DNA of 64,000 bases, from contig NZ_LXFV01000023.1 in assembly GCF_002847345.1 (NCBI RefSeq), positions 1 through 64,000 on the forward strand, in the 5' to 3' direction. The notes beneath the pieces were generated by a model. That model was not told the origin of the DNA, did no database searches, and saw nothing but the letters and a program-made list of their open reading frames with translations. The stretch's first letter is position 1. Every line of letters starts with the position of its first letter. Origin of the DNA: Pectobacterium peruviense. Its GTDB lineage: Bacteria > Pseudomonadota > Gammaproteobacteria > Enterobacterales > Enterobacteriaceae. The position numbers were made by a program, and so were the translations under genes. Shown piece after piece: positions 29,185-39,312 of this stretch.

Positions 29185-30606
29185 ATGAGCCTAAAAACCA
29201 GCGATGTTAAATTCAAGGATCGTATTCAAACCCAGATTCACGATCCCATCATGCGTAAGGCGGTTGCCAACGCGCAGGAACGTATCGGCGCAAACCGTCA
29301 GAAAATGGTCGATGAGTTAGGCCATTGGGAAGCGTGGCGCGATCATGCCGCCCAGATTCGCGAGCATGTACTTAACAATCTCGATGCTTACCTTTACCAG
29401 CTATCAGAAAAAGTGACGTCCAACGGCGGACAGGTCTATTTCGCCAAAACCAAGGAGGATGCCACCCGTTACATTCTTCAGGTTGCTCAGGCTAACCATG
29501 CCAAAAAAGTCGTCAAAGCGAAATCGATGGTCACCGAAGAAATCGGCATGAACCACGTCCTCCAGCAGGCGGGGATTGAGGTTATCGAAACCGATCTGGG
29601 CGAATATATTCTGCAACTGGATCAAGACCCGCCTTCGCATGTCGTGGTTCCCGCTATCCACAAAGATCGCTACCAGATCCGCAAGGTACTGCACGAAAAG
29701 CTGGGCTATGACGGACCAGAAACCCCAGAAGCCATGACGCTGTTCATTCGTCAGAAGATACGTCAGGATTTTCTCAGTGCGGAAGTCGGCGTCACCGGCT
29801 GTAACTTCGCCGTGGCGGAAACTGGTTCGGTCTGTCTGGTCACCAACGAAGGCAATGCGCGAATGTGTACCACGTTGCCAAAAACGCATATTGCGGTGAT
29901 GGGGATGGAGCGGATTGCGCCGACCTTTGAGGAAGTGGACGTCTTGATCACCATGCTGGCGCGTAGCGCAGTCGGTGCACGCCTAACGGGTTATAACACC
30001 TGGCTGACAGGGCCACGGGAAGCGGGACACGTTGATGGGCCGCAGGAGTTTCATCTGGTGATTGTCGATAACGGTCGTTCACAGATTCTTGGCTCCGCGT
30101 TCCGCGATATTCTGCGCTGTATCCGCTGTGGTGCCTGCATCAACACCTGTCCTGCCTATCGTCATATTGGTGGACACGGTTATGGCTCTATTTATCCTGG
30201 TCCGATCGGTGCCGTCATTTCCCCCTTGCTGGGCGGCTATCGGGATTTCAAAGAATTGCCCTATGCATGTTCACTCTGCACCGCCTGCGATACCGTGTGT
30301 CCAGTCCGTATTCCTTTATCATCGCTGATTCTTAAACACCGGCGCGTCATGGCGGAAAAAGGAATAACACCAAAAGCAGAACAGCGCTTCACGAAACTCT
30401 TCAGCTACGTCAACAGTCACCCGATGCTGTGGAAGGTCGGAATGATCGCCGGCGCCCATGCCGCAGGCTGGTTTATTAAAAACGGAAAAACACGCATTGA
30501 GATGGGTGCTATAGGTGAATGGACGGAAGCGCGCGATCTGCCAGATGCAGACGGCGAAAGCTTCCGCAGCTGGTTTAAGAAACATCAGGCAAGAGGAAAA
30601 AAATAA
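29185..30606 (+). CDS. lutB: L-lactate utilisation iron-sulfur protein B (LutB/YkgF)
   Basis: A 473-residue protein with an N-terminal LUD domain and two 4Fe-4S ferredoxin-type motifs near 310-375: CIRCGACINTCPAYRHIGG and CSLCTACDTVCP. It has AAGGAG upstream. The stop TAA overlaps the lutC ATG by one base (TAATG), which suggests translational coupling. Confidence 0.93.
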   Translation: MSLKTSDVKFKDRIQTQIHDPIMRKAVANAQERIGANRQKMVDELGHWEAWRDHAAQIREHVLNNLDAYLYQLSEKVTSNGGQVYFAKTKEDATRYILQVAQANHAKKVVKAKSMVTEEIGMNHVLQQAGIEVIETDLGEYILQLDQDPPSHVVVPAIHKDRYQIRKVLHEKLGYDGPETPEAMTLFIRQKIRQDFLSAEVGVTGCNFAVAETGSVCLVTNEGNARMCTTLPKTHIAVMGMERIAPTFEEVDVLITMLARSAVGARLTGYNTWLTGPREAGHVDGPQEFHLVIVDNGRSQILGSAFRDILRCIRCGACINTCPAYRHIGGHGYGSIYPGPIGAVISPLLGGYRDFKELPYACSLCTACDTVCPVRIPLSSLILKHRRVMAEKGITPKAEQRFTKLFSYVNSHPMLWKVGMIAGAHAAGWFIKNGKTRIEMGAIGEWTEARDLPDADGESFRSWFKKHQARGKK

Positions 30607-31301
30607 TGGAAAACCGAGACAGTTTTCTGGCCGATATTGCCCGCCAGCTCGGACGCAAGGTGCGCCACATTCCCGCTCCGTTGCCAAGGCCTGCCAGCCA
30701 TCATGCTCGTACTCGATTAACCGATCTGAGCGTACAGCAGCGTTGTGATGCGTTTATCGATGTCGCGACTAACGTCATGCTAGCGCACTGCGAAATCGTC
30801 AGCGAAGCCGACGCAGCACAGGCCGCGCTGCACTTGTGCGATAAATACGGACATGCACCCGTGATCATCAGCGACGATCGGCGTTTAGAGGCATTAGGGA
30901 TCACCGCATGCTTGCAGCGTGAATGTCAGGCCACCGTATGGGATCCGAGTGTGGGAGAAGAGAACCTGCGGCTGGCGGAACAAGCCAAAGTCGGCGTAGT
31001 CTACGCGGAGTATGGCCTAACAGAATCTGGCGGCGTGGTGCTATTTTCCGCACCACAACGAGGACGCGCCGTCAGCCTGTTGCCGGAATCTTCTCTCTTT
31101 GTACTGAGAAAAAGCACACTGTTACCCCGTATCGCGCAGTTGGCGCAGCACCTACATCACATGGCGCAACAAGGCGAGCGAATGCCATCGTGCATTAATA
31201 TTATTGGTGGCCCAAGCTCCACCGCCGATATTGAACTGATCAAAGTGGTCGGCGTGCACGGGCCGATCAACGCAGCCTATCTGATCGTTGAGGACTGTTA
31301 A
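30606..31301 (+). CDS. lutC: L-lactate utilisation protein C (LutC/YkgG)
   Basis: A 231-residue LUD-domain protein, last gene of the lldP-lutABC operon. The family segment GVVYAEYGLTESGGVVL and the C-terminal INIIGGPSSTADIELIKVVG match LutC/YkgG. It is convergent with the carboxylase gene. Confidence 0.92.
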   Translation: MENRDSFLADIARQLGRKVRHIPAPLPRPASHHARTRLTDLSVQQRCDAFIDVATNVMLAHCEIVSEADAAQAALHLCDKYGHAPVIISDDRRLEALGITACLQRECQATVWDPSVGEENLRLAEQAKVGVVYAEYGLTESGGVVLFSAPQRGRAVSLLPESSLFVLRKSTLLPRIAQLAQHLHHMAQQGERMPSCINIIGGPSSTADIELIKVVGVHGPINAAYLIVEDC

Positions 31302-31308
31302 CACTCGG

Positions 31309-31334
31309 GCAGGCGGCCTCATTTCGCCGCCTGC
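31309..31334. terminator. Hairpin between lutC and the carboxylase gene
   Basis: GCAGGCGGC and GCCGCCTGC form a 9-bp GC-rich stem with an 8-nt loop between two convergent genes. There is no clear T-tract on either strand, so it may be a weak bidirectional terminator or only a 3'-end stabiliser. Confidence 0.45.
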
Positions 31335-31352
31335 AAAGATCCGGTGCAAGAC

Positions 31353-34300
31353 TTATCCCTGAGACTCAATCACCACCACGCACTGTCCTGCGCGAACGGA
31401 CGCTCCAGGCTGGCAGCGAATCTCTCGAACCCTGCCGCGCTGCGGCGATAGAATCGGGATCTCCATTTTCATGGATTCGAGGATCATCAGCGTTTCCCCT
31501 TCAGCTACCGTCTTACCGACCTCCGTCGCCACCTGCCAGAGGTTGCCGGAAATCGGGCTTTCCACGCCGACCTGCCCCGGCTGAATCGGCATTTCGCTCG
31601 TTTCCTCAATCACCACGTCCACGCTATCCGTCACCGATTGACCGGCAATACGCCAGCGCTCACGTTCCGCCTCAAACGCTGCCCGCTGGCGCACGCGGAA
31701 TGTATCGATGTCTTCCGCTTCCCGCGACAGGAAATCCTGATAGGCACTTAACGCCAATTCGCTTTGCTCGATCCGCAGCGGATAGCGCCCTAGCGGGAAG
31801 TCCCGTCGGATGGATAACAATTCATCGGCCGACACCGGATAGAAACGAATTTGGTCGAAGAAACGCAGCAGCCACGGTTTACCGTCAAAGGCGTCAACGT
31901 CGCGATAACGATCCCACATTTGCAGCGTGCGTCCGACAAACTGGTAGCCGCCCGGCCCTTCCATGCCATAAACGCACAGGTAAGCGCCGCCAATCCCCAC
32001 CGAGTTTTCCGCCGTCCAGGTGCGCGCCGGGTTATATTTGGTGGTGACTAAACGGTGACGCGGATCCAGCGGCGTTGCCACCGGTGCGCCGAGGTAAACA
32101 TCACCCAGCCCCATCACCAGATAGCTGGCCTCAAACACCGTTCGATAAACCTCATCGAGATTATCCAGTTCGTTAATCCGGCGGATAAATTCAAGGTTGC
32201 TTGGACACCAAGGCGCATCGCTGCGTACCGTGGTCATGTATTTCTGAATCGCCAGTTGGCAGGCAGGATCGTCCCAGGACAGCGGCAGATAAACCACCCG
32301 CGATGGCACCGTCAGATTTTGCTGGGTGCAAACGGCCAACCATAACGAGGAAAGCACCTCCAGCAAAGGCGACAACGCCAGCGTTTCAGGACGATAATGC
32401 ACCTGCAACGAGCGAATACCCGGCGTGATATCAATGATGCCATCGAGCGTTTTTTGTTCCAGTGCCAGCATCAGCGCATGAACGCGAAAACGCAGCGCTA
32501 CGTCCAGCTCCGCCGCCCCCACTTCCAGCAGTAAATGCGTATCGCCAGACAGCCTTGCAACCAGCCGCTTATCCGCGTCACCAATATCCAGCACCACTGG
32601 AGAAATGAGCGCGGCAGGCGACCAGTCGATGTTGATCGGCACAAGCTGTTCGACCTCCGCATGACGCGCTAATGCCAGTGAATGCGCCGTGGCAAGATCG
32701 ACGGGAATAAAGCGCACACGATCGCCAGCATTAAGCTGCCCCAGCGCCCACAGGTCGGCTTCGATCACCGTCACCGGACAGACGAAACCGCCCAGACTCG
32801 GGCCATCCGGCCCCAGAATAACCGGCATATCGCCGGTGAAATCCACCGCACCGATAGCATACGGATTGTCGTGAATGTTCGACGGATGCAGCCCCGCCTC
32901 TCCGCCGCTGTCGCGAACCCATTCCGGTTTCGGCCCAATCAAGCGCACGCCTGTGCGGCTGGAGTTAAAATGCACTTCCCACTCGGTGGTGAGAAAAGTG
33001 TCCATATAGGCAGGCGTAAAATAGTCGGGGGCGGCATGCGGGCCGTAAATCACGCGCAGTTCACGTACCGCAGACAAGGTCGTGCGTAACGCATCCGGCA
33101 GGCTGTCGCCGACACGTTTGTCCGCCAGCGGAGCAAGGTGCAAGACATCTCCCGCCCGTAGCGCACGCCCGGCATGGCCACCAAACTGCCCCAGCGTGAA
33201 CGTGCTTTTACTGCCAAGGTAATCTGGCACCTCGATTCCACCACGCAGGCAGAGATAGCTGCGCACGCCCTGTTCCTGCATTGCCCCTAAACGCAACGTG
33301 GCACCGGTCGGTATTGCAAATACGCGATCCATCGGGACGGGCTGACCGTCCATCTCAATAGCAATCGCCGCCCCCGTAACAACCGCCACGGCATCCGTGT
33401 TAAAGCGCAATGTCGGCCCGTTCATCGTGATCTCCAGCGCGGCCGTTCCCGCCGGATTTCCCACGAGTCGATTCCCTAAACGCAGCGCGCGATCGTCCAT
33501 CGGACCCGACGGTGGCACGCCGACCGACCAGTATCCGAGACGTCCGGGATAATCCTGTACGGTGGTTTGCGTACCCGCACTCACCACTTCGCAGGTTGTC
33601 GCCTTATAAGACAATTTATCTAGGCAGCGCGTCCACGGCTGGCCGCTGGCAAACGGTTCTGCCACCAGAATCTGACGTAAATAGTCACGATTGTGCTCAA
33701 CGCCGTAGAGTCGCGTCTCTGCCAGCGCGCGATCCAACCCGGCCATCGCCTGCTCACGGGTTGGCGCACAGGCTATGATCTTAGCCAGCATCGGATCGAA
33801 GAACGGGGGGATATCGCATCCTGCCGTCACCCAGGTATCGATGCGCAGACTGTGTCCTTCTGACGCGGGGAATTCGACTTCCGTCAATAATCCCGGTGAT
33901 GGCTGGAACTGTTTGCCCGGATCTTCGGCATACAAACGCGCCTGAATCGCATGACCACGCGGATTCAGTTGGGCTGCCAGTTCACGCAACGGCGGCAGAT
34001 CCCCTGCGGCCAGTTCAATCATCCAACGCACCAGATCCACACCCCAGACCTGCTCCGTTACGCCGTGCTCGACCTGTAAGCGCGTATTGACTTCAAGAAA
34101 ATAAAAACGATCGGTCGCACTGTCATAGACGAACTCCACCGTCCCCGCACTGCGGTAATTCACCGCCTGCGCCAGACAGATTGCCGCAGAACACAGCGCG
34201 TCAGCGACGCCGTCCGGCAGATTGGGCGCAGGCGTTTCTTCAATGACTTTCTGGTTACGACGCTGTACCGAGCAGTCCCGAACGCCCAGCGCCAGCACGT

Positions 34301-34955
34301 CGCCCTGACCATCACCAAAAATCTGTACCTCCAGATGCCGGGCACGTTCGATATATTTTTCGATGAAAACGCCCGCGTCGCTGAAATTGTTCTGTCCGAG
34401 GCGTTTTACCGTTTCAAACACCTCGGACAGTTCCATGGCGCTATAGCAGACGCGCATCCCAATCCCGCCCCCACCAGCCGTGCTTTTGAGCATGACCGGG
34501 TAGCCAATCTTTGCCGCCGCGCACAGAGCGGCATCAATATTTTCCAGCAGCTCAGTGCCTTCCAGCAGCGGAACGTGGTATTTTTTCGCCAGCGCCCGTG
34601 CGGTATGTTTTAAACCGAACACACGCAACTGCTGCGGTGTCGGTCCAACAAAAGCAATTTGTGCCGCTTCACAGGCTTCGGCAAACGCCGCATTCTCAGA
34701 CAGAAAGCCATATCCCGGATGGATGGCCTGCGCACCACTGCGCTGCGCCGCCGATAAAATTTTCGCGACATCCAGATAGGTATGCGCCGCCGCGCCCTCT
34801 CCAAGGCTAATAGCTTCATCGGCGTCCTGAATATGCAGGCTACTGATATCGGCATCAGAATAGACCGCGACGCCACAGACGTTCATCTCGCGCAGCGAAC
34901 GCAGAATACGGCACGCAATCGCACCACGGTTAGCAATCAGAAGTGTATCGAACAT
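31353..34955 (-). CDS. Guanidine carboxylase (annotated family: urea carboxylase)
   Basis: A 1200-residue biotin-dependent carboxylase. Domains in order: biotin carboxylase with ATP-grasp (1-450, KSTAGGGGIGMR and LEVNTRLQVEHGVTEQ), a KipA-like carboxyltransferase part (about 460-780, VQDYPGRLGYWSVGVPPSGP), a KipI-like part (about 790-1080, VTTKYNPARTWT), and a C-terminal biotin carrier with ILESMKMEIP. The family converts urea to allophanate or guanidine to carboxyguanidine. The guanidine-I riboswitch and two DUF1989 genes in this operon favour guanidine (inference). The MFDTLLIANRG start is standard, but no Shine-Dalgarno is seen. No allophanate hydrolase follows. Confidence 0.9.
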   Translation of the reverse strand: MFDTLLIANRGAIACRILRSLREMNVCGVAVYSDADISSLHIQDADEAISLGEGAAAHTYLDVAKILSAAQRSGAQAIHPGYGFLSENAAFAEACEAAQIAFVGPTPQQLRVFGLKHTARALAKKYHVPLLEGTELLENIDAALCAAAKIGYPVMLKSTAGGGGIGMRVCYSAMELSEVFETVKRLGQNNFSDAGVFIEKYIERARHLEVQIFGDGQGDVLALGVRDCSVQRRNQKVIEETPAPNLPDGVADALCSAAICLAQAVNYRSAGTVEFVYDSATDRFYFLEVNTRLQVEHGVTEQVWGVDLVRWMIELAAGDLPPLRELAAQLNPRGHAIQARLYAEDPGKQFQPSPGLLTEVEFPASEGHSLRIDTWVTAGCDIPPFFDPMLAKIIACAPTREQAMAGLDRALAETRLYGVEHNRDYLRQILVAEPFASGQPWTRCLDKLSYKATTCEVVSAGTQTTVQDYPGRLGYWSVGVPPSGPMDDRALRLGNRLVGNPAGTAALEITMNGPTLRFNTDAVAVVTGAAIAIEMDGQPVPMDRVFAIPTGATLRLGAMQEQGVRSYLCLRGGIEVPDYLGSKSTFTLGQFGGHAGRALRAGDVLHLAPLADKRVGDSLPDALRTTLSAVRELRVIYGPHAAPDYFTPAYMDTFLTTEWEVHFNSSRTGVRLIGPKPEWVRDSGGEAGLHPSNIHDNPYAIGAVDFTGDMPVILGPDGPSLGGFVCPVTVIEADLWALGQLNAGDRVRFIPVDLATAHSLALARHAEVEQLVPINIDWSPAALISPVVLDIGDADKRLVARLSGDTHLLLEVGAAELDVALRFRVHALMLALEQKTLDGIIDITPGIRSLQVHYRPETLALSPLLEVLSSLWLAVCTQQNLTVPSRVVYLPLSWDDPACQLAIQKYMTTVRSDAPWCPSNLEFIRRINELDNLDEVYRTVFEASYLVMGLGDVYLGAPVATPLDPRHRLVTTKYNPARTWTAENSVGIGGAYLCVYGMEGPGGYQFVGRTLQMWDRYRDVDAFDGKPWLLRFFDQIRFYPVSADELLSIRRDFPLGRYPLRIEQSELALSAYQDFLSREAEDIDTFRVRQRAAFEAERERWRIAGQSVTDSVDVVIEETSEMPIQPGQVGVESPISGNLWQVATEVGKTVAEGETLMILESMKMEIPILSPQRGRVREIRCQPGASVRAGQCVVVIESQG

Positions 34956-35197
34956 ACGCTAGACTCATGCAAGGGCAGGTCGTCCCGCCGAAATGCGATC
35001 CGCATGATGGTCGTCCATCGCGGTAACGGTCAAAGGATGTAGAAGCGTGCTACCACACCGAAATCATCAGTTTTTGTCCGACGGAGAACGGCTCGTTGAC
35101 GGCAGAGAATACCGGTTCGCTCTCGCTTCCAATGCACTCACTAGCCACTCTTTCACACGCTGCCATCGCGTGTGTTTTTCACGGTCTCGATCCGGCG
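34956..35197 (-). other. 242-bp gap inside the guanidine operon, possible gene remnant
   Basis: Far larger than the other gaps in this operon (-4, 8-23 bp). It contains a 38-codon frame (35166 to 35050) ending VNEPFSVGQKLMISVW without a ribosome binding site, and an overlapping broken frame. This could be residue of a lost gene or an untranslated control region. No function is assigned. Confidence 0.3.
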
Positions 35198-35833
35198 TCA
35201 TTTCCATACCAGCACCTCCGCAGGTGTCGGGTTCCAGCCATTACACGGGTTGTTAAGCTGCGGACAGTTGGAAATCAGCACGACGACGTCCGTTTCGGCG
35301 CGTAGCTCCACGTATTTCCCCGGCGCGGAAATACCGTCCTCGAAGGTCAGCCCACCTTCCGCCGTTACCGGCACGTTCATAAAGAAGTTAATGTTCGCGC
35401 CAATATCTTGCTTGTTCAGACGACCATCGTGCAGGCAGGCACAGAGAAAGTTGTCACGGCAGCTGTGCATGTAGCGTCGGTCAAGCGCATAGCGCACCGT
35501 GTTACTCTCTTGCGCACAGGCACCGCCCAACGTGTCATGTCGACCGCAGGTGTCGGCGACAATCGTCAACAACGGATTGCCAAGGTTGGAATACAGCACG
35601 CTACCGGTCGTCAGGTAGACGTTATTCTGACGGCGCAGCGTTCGCTGTGGATCGTAGCGTTCACGTGGGTTATCAACGCGATAGAACAACGTATCCACCG
35701 CCTGATTGCCTTCTAAATCCAATAGTCGCAGCGTCTGTCCTTGCTTGACTTCAAACAGATAGGGTTCCCCGGCGGGGATGACATGGCGGAAGACCGCGTC
35801 GTCGGCTATTTTATTGCTGGCAATTAACGTCAT
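35198..35833 (-). CDS. DUF1989 protein, carboxyguanidine deiminase subunit (UAAP2)
   Basis: A 211-residue DUF1989 protein long annotated as urea carboxylase-associated protein 2. The family motifs [24 protein letters not shown] and [10 protein letters not shown] are present. From published work on bacterial guanidine use, two DUF1989 proteins together hydrolyse carboxyguanidine to allophanate and ammonia. It lies 11 bp after its partner gene with GAGG before the ATG. Which subunit name applies is not clear from sequence alone. Confidence 0.87.
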   Translation of the reverse strand: MTLIASNKIADDAVFRHVIPAGEPYLFEVKQGQTLRLLDLEGNQAVDTLFYRVDNPRERYDPQRTLRRQNNVYLTTGSVLYSNLGNPLLTIVADTCGRHDTLGGACAQESNTVRYALDRRYMHSCRDNFLCACLHDGRLNKQDIGANINFFMNVPVTAEGGLTFEDGISAPGKYVELRAETDVVVLISNCPQLNNPCNGWNPTPAEVLVWK

Positions 35834-35844
35834 ATCCGGCCTCT

Positions 35845-36591
35845 TTACAGGTAACCGCGTTCGGTATTGTGAAACGCGCGTGCATTTTCCTCACGGAACT
35901 CACGGCAGTATTTGGCGACATCCTCGTCTTCTGCTCGGCTCCAGGTGAGTGCAATTGGACGCGGCGCATACGTCGGGTTGGGATCCATCGGATGTTGCAA
36001 GGCCGTCAGCACGACCAGCGTGTCCATCGGCACATACAGCTCGATGTAGTCACCCGCCTGAGAATGACTGGCGTGAAAGTGAAACTGCCCTTGTGTATCC
36101 ACCGTGACTTTGCTGAACAGGTTGATCGTCATCAGCAGATCTTGCAGATTGAGGTTCCATTTCCCCATTTCGACCAACAGGTTATCCATCCCGTTACGGA
36201 AAAAACCGTTGCGTAGTTCCTGATAGCGTCCCTGCCCGTATTTCTCATGCACCTCCTGTGCGTTGAGCACGCCGCCCATGCTGTCGTGCCAGCCGCAGGT
36301 GTCGGTAACGATCGCCGCCAGTACCCGTCCCATATCGGAGTAAAGGCAGTGCCCAACCGTTAATTTGGCGGTGTGTTGCCCTTTCAGAGTGTCCGGCAGG
36401 TTTAACCGTTCGCTGGTCTGGTGCGCGTTAAACAACAGCAAGCCCACATTGCCGCCGCCTTCCACATCGGTGATCCGCAGAATCTGTCCGCGCTTTAGGA
36501 TGAAGGAGGTATGGCCTCCGCCCGGCACCGTTTCTTCATCAAACGTTGACCGGCCTGTCGATGTATTTTTCGATGTCTGTATCTCTGTCAT
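35845..36591 (-). CDS. DUF1989 protein, carboxyguanidine deiminase subunit (UAAP1)
   Basis: A 248-residue DUF1989 protein, formerly urea carboxylase-associated protein 1 and paralogous to the next gene. Motifs [28 protein letters not shown] and [10 protein letters not shown] match the family. AAGGAG lies upstream. The start could be the ATG at 36591 or the GTG one codon earlier. Together with UAAP2 it should convert carboxyguanidine to allophanate. It follows the ATPase gene by 13 bp. Confidence 0.87.
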   Translation of the reverse strand: MTEIQTSKNTSTGRSTFDEETVPGGGHTSFILKRGQILRITDVEGGGNVGLLLFNAHQTSERLNLPDTLKGQHTAKLTVGHCLYSDMGRVLAAIVTDTCGWHDSMGGVLNAQEVHEKYGQGRYQELRNGFFRNGMDNLLVEMGKWNLNLQDLLMTINLFSKVTVDTQGQFHFHASHSQAGDYIELYVPMDTLVVLTALQHPMDPNPTYAPRPIALTWSRAEDEDVAKYCREFREENARAFHNTERGYL

Positions 36592-36604
36592 CACAGAAAG
36601 CTCC

Positions 36605-37396
36605 TTAAACGGGGGATGTCATCACGCTGACAACAGGAGGCAGCGACGTAAGCGCACGCTGCCGCGTGGCGAGACGCGCCTGATTCAGGGGGATGTCATA
36701 AGTAATACGTGCGCCATAGGCTTCCGGCGCATGGGGATCGACGCGAACTTTGTCGAACACCAGCAAACGCGTGCCAAGGTGGAACCCCTCCGGCAAATCG
36801 TGGGTAACCATAAAGACCGTTAAGCGGGTTTCCCGCCACAGCTCCAGCAGTAAGGTGTGCATATCGCCGCGAATACCGGGGTCCAGCGCCCCAAACGGTT
36901 CATCGAGCAACAGGATGCGCGGCTGGACAATAAACGCCTGAGCAATCGCGAGCCGCTGCTGCATCCCCCCGGAAAGTTGATTGGGATATTTGTTCATCGC
37001 ATGTCCAAGCCCGACGCGTTCCAGCATGCGAGCAGCACTGTCACGTACCGCCTGCTTACGCCGTCCGAACAGCCTGCCAAGCCAAGGGGAGCGCGGTATT
37101 TCCAGCCCAATCACCACGTTTTCCAGCACGGTTAAATGTGGGAAAACCGAATAGCGCTGAAACACCACACCGCGGCTGGCATCCGGTTCGGCGGGCAGCG
37201 TTTTCCCTTCTAGCCGCACTTCGCCACGACTGGGCGTTTCCTGCCCCAGCAGCAGGCGCAAAAAGGTGGATTTACCGCAGCCGGATGCCCCGACCATCGT
37301 ACAGAACTCCCCTTCCTCGACGTTCAGGTTCAATCGTTCCAGCACAACGTGGTCGTCGTACTCCTGCCAGATATTATCGATCTCGATAAAACTCAT
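36605..37396 (-). CDS. ABC transporter ATPase, nitrate/taurine type, for guanidine or a related compound
   Basis: A 263-residue ATPase. The start at 37396 overlaps the permease stop by 4 bp (ATGA), and the longer upstream frame is not supported. Walker A GASGCGKST, Q-loop VVFQRY, signature LSGGMQQRLAIAQA, Walker B ILLLDEPFGALD and the switch His in VTHDL are intact. It energises the permease encoded just upstream. Confidence 0.92.
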   Translation of the reverse strand: MSFIEIDNIWQEYDDHVVLERLNLNVEEGEFCTMVGASGCGKSTFLRLLLGQETPSRGEVRLEGKTLPAEPDASRGVVFQRYSVFPHLTVLENVVIGLEIPRSPWLGRLFGRRKQAVRDSAARMLERVGLGHAMNKYPNQLSGGMQQRLAIAQAFIVQPRILLLDEPFGALDPGIRGDMHTLLLELWRETRLTVFMVTHDLPEGFHLGTRLLVFDKVRVDPHAPEAYGARITYDIPLNQARLATRQRALTSLPPVVSVMTSPV

Positions 37397-38208
37397 GCTT
37401 TGCTTTCCTCTGACCACGGGAACCAGCGGCGATGTAGCCAGCGCAGTGCCATATCCATCAGCCATGCCAGCAGCGTAATCCACACGACGTAAGGCAGAAT
37501 CACATCCATCGCCAGATAGCGGCGTACCAGAAAGATGCGGTAGCCCAGCCCGGCCGTTGCCGAAATCGCTTCGGCAGAGATGAGGAACAGCCACGCCGCG
37601 CCCAGCAGCAGTCGCAGGGAAATCAACAGCCGTGACAGCAGTTGCGGCAGGATGACGCGCAACACCACCACCCAGCTGTTCGCCCCCAGCGTTTGCGCTT
37701 TAATTAGCATTTCCTGTGGGATATTGCGGGCACGCTGTTCGAGATCGCGCGCCAGCATCGGCGTGACGCCAATAACGATCAACATCACTTTCGAGAGTTC
37801 ATCCAATCCGAAGACGATGAAAAGAATGGGTAAAATCGCCAGCGGCGGGATCATCGACAGCACGGTCATCAACGGCGAGAGCGACGCGCGGAACAGCGGA
37901 AAAGCCCCTGCCGCAATCCCAAACAGCAGACTCAACAGGCTGGCGATCCCCAGTCCCAGCGCAAGACGCACCAGACTGGCCTGCGTATCCAGCCAGAACA
38001 GATAGTCGCCGCTACGTTTGTCTTCGGTAAATGCCATGCGCTGAATTGCCTCGGCCATTTGCCCAAGACTTGGCAGCAGTTTGTCATTGGGATTGGCTTC
38101 CAGCCGCAGTGCCGACCCCACGAGGTACAGCACCAGCAGCACGGCAAACGGCAGCAGGACAAGCAGCAGCCGTCCGCCCCGGCTGGGGGAGCGATTAATC
38201 AAGCGCAC
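37393..38208 (-). CDS. ABC transporter permease, nitrate/taurine type
   Basis: A 271-residue membrane protein with about six predicted helices and the family EAA-type loop EMLIKAQTLGANSWVVVLRVILP near residues 165-190. It lies between the binding protein (23 bp gap) and the ATPase (4 bp overlap) in the guanidine operon. Confidence 0.92.
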   Translation of the reverse strand: MRLINRSPSRGGRLLLVLLPFAVLLVLYLVGSALRLEANPNDKLLPSLGQMAEAIQRMAFTEDKRSGDYLFWLDTQASLVRLALGLGIASLLSLLFGIAAGAFPLFRASLSPLMTVLSMIPPLAILPILFIVFGLDELSKVMLIVIGVTPMLARDLEQRARNIPQEMLIKAQTLGANSWVVVLRVILPQLLSRLLISLRLLLGAAWLFLISAEAISATAGLGYRIFLVRRYLAMDVILPYVVWITLLAWLMDMALRWLHRRWFPWSEESKA

Positions 38209-38231
38209 GATAGTCTCTCCAGTCTGCGAGG

Positions 38232-39290
38232 TCAGAGTTTGTTCTCTGCGGCCAGACGCACGAAGGTGTCGTCAAAGCGCAGTTTCACATTCGCGCTGTC
38301 ACCTTGCGTGATCTGCCCAGGGAACGTCATGCCGATAAAATCGGCACTCTGTGCGCCAGTGCCGAGTAACCCTTTATCAAAGGAGAAATCTGCGACGCGT
38401 TTCATGGTATTCGGGAGATCGGTGCTGGTCAGAAATGCCAGGTTGTCCTGTGCGGAATAAAACAGATGGGTGGTTTTTAGCTGTGCCTGATAGCCTGCTA
38501 AATCGGTACCTGAAGCGGCCGCCATCGACTCCAGCGCAGGTTTGTCGCCCGCCTTCATCAGCGCCATCATTTCAAACCAGGCACCGGCCAGCGCTTTACC
38601 CAGCGCCGGATTCTCTTGTAGCGTCTGCGTGTTCACGACCATCATGTCGATCAGTTCGCCGGGGATCTGACCGGACTGAAAGACTTCCGAGGTATCCGGC
38701 TGGCTTTTAATCGCGGAAAGCTGTGGGTTCCAGGCGACAGCCGCCTGTACGCTACGGGTCGCGAAAGCGGCAACAATATCGGCATCTGAAGTGTTGACGA
38801 CGGTGACATCCCGCTCCCGTAATCCGGCGGTTTCCAGACCGCGCACCAGCAGGTAATGAGAAACGGAGAGTTCAGGCAGATTGACCTTCATCCCACGCAA
38901 GTCGCTCAGCGTTTTCCCTTTTCCTTTGAGTACGATACCGTCATTGCCTGCGGAGAAGCTGCCAAGCAGCAGCGCCGTGGTATCCACACCGCCCGCCGCC
39001 GGAATGGTCAGCGCATCCATGTTGGTCATGGTGCAGCCGTCAAACTGTCCGGCGGTGTATTGATTGATCGACTCGACGTAGTCGTTAAGCTGGGTAACCT
39101 TAATTTTGATGCCGTACTTGTCGGCCCATTTATCGATAATGTCCTGCGTGCCGATGAAGCCCCACGGCATCCATCCAGCATAGATAGTCCAGCACACGTT
39201 GAATTGCGTTTTAGGCGCAGCCTGTGAAGGGAAGCTCAGCAGCGCTGAGAGACTGAGGACGCAAACGCCCAGTAAACGAGATAGGTTCAT
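38232..39290 (-). CDS. ABC transporter periplasmic substrate-binding protein, TauA/SsuA-like
   Basis: First gene of the guanidine operon: 352 residues with a signal peptide (1-24, cut after SQAA). The mature protein has the type-II binding fold seen in urea carboxylase-linked transporters (VCWTIYAGWMPWGF, QFDGCTMTNMDALT). The ATG has TGGAGG 6 nt upstream, and this ribosome binding site is perfectly complementary to part of the riboswitch aptamer. Guanidine as the ligand is inferred from the riboswitch. Confidence 0.88.
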   Translation of the reverse strand: MNLSRLLGVCVLSLSALLSFPSQAAPKTQFNVCWTIYAGWMPWGFIGTQDIIDKWADKYGIKIKVTQLNDYVESINQYTAGQFDGCTMTNMDALTIPAAGGVDTTALLLGSFSAGNDGIVLKGKGKTLSDLRGMKVNLPELSVSHYLLVRGLETAGLRERDVTVVNTSDADIVAAFATRSVQAAVAWNPQLSAIKSQPDTSEVFQSGQIPGELIDMMVVNTQTLQENPALGKALAGAWFEMMALMKAGDKPALESMAAASGTDLAGYQAQLKTTHLFYSAQDNLAFLTSTDLPNTMKRVADFSFDKGLLGTGAQSADFIGMTFPGQITQGDSANVKLRFDDTFVRLAAENKL

Positions 39291-39294
39291 GCCA

Positions 39295-39308
39295 GACCTC
39301 CAGTTGAG
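39295..39308 (-). promoter_or_regulatory. Shine-Dalgarno region complementary to the riboswitch aptamer
   Basis: In the minus-strand RNA CUCAACUGGAGGUC contains the ribosome binding site of the binding-protein gene. Its exact 14-nt complement lies in the guanidine-I aptamer (39380-39393). Pairing would hide the ribosome binding site, whereas folding of the aptamer hairpin would free it. Confidence 0.65.
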
Positions 39309-39312
39309 TAGG

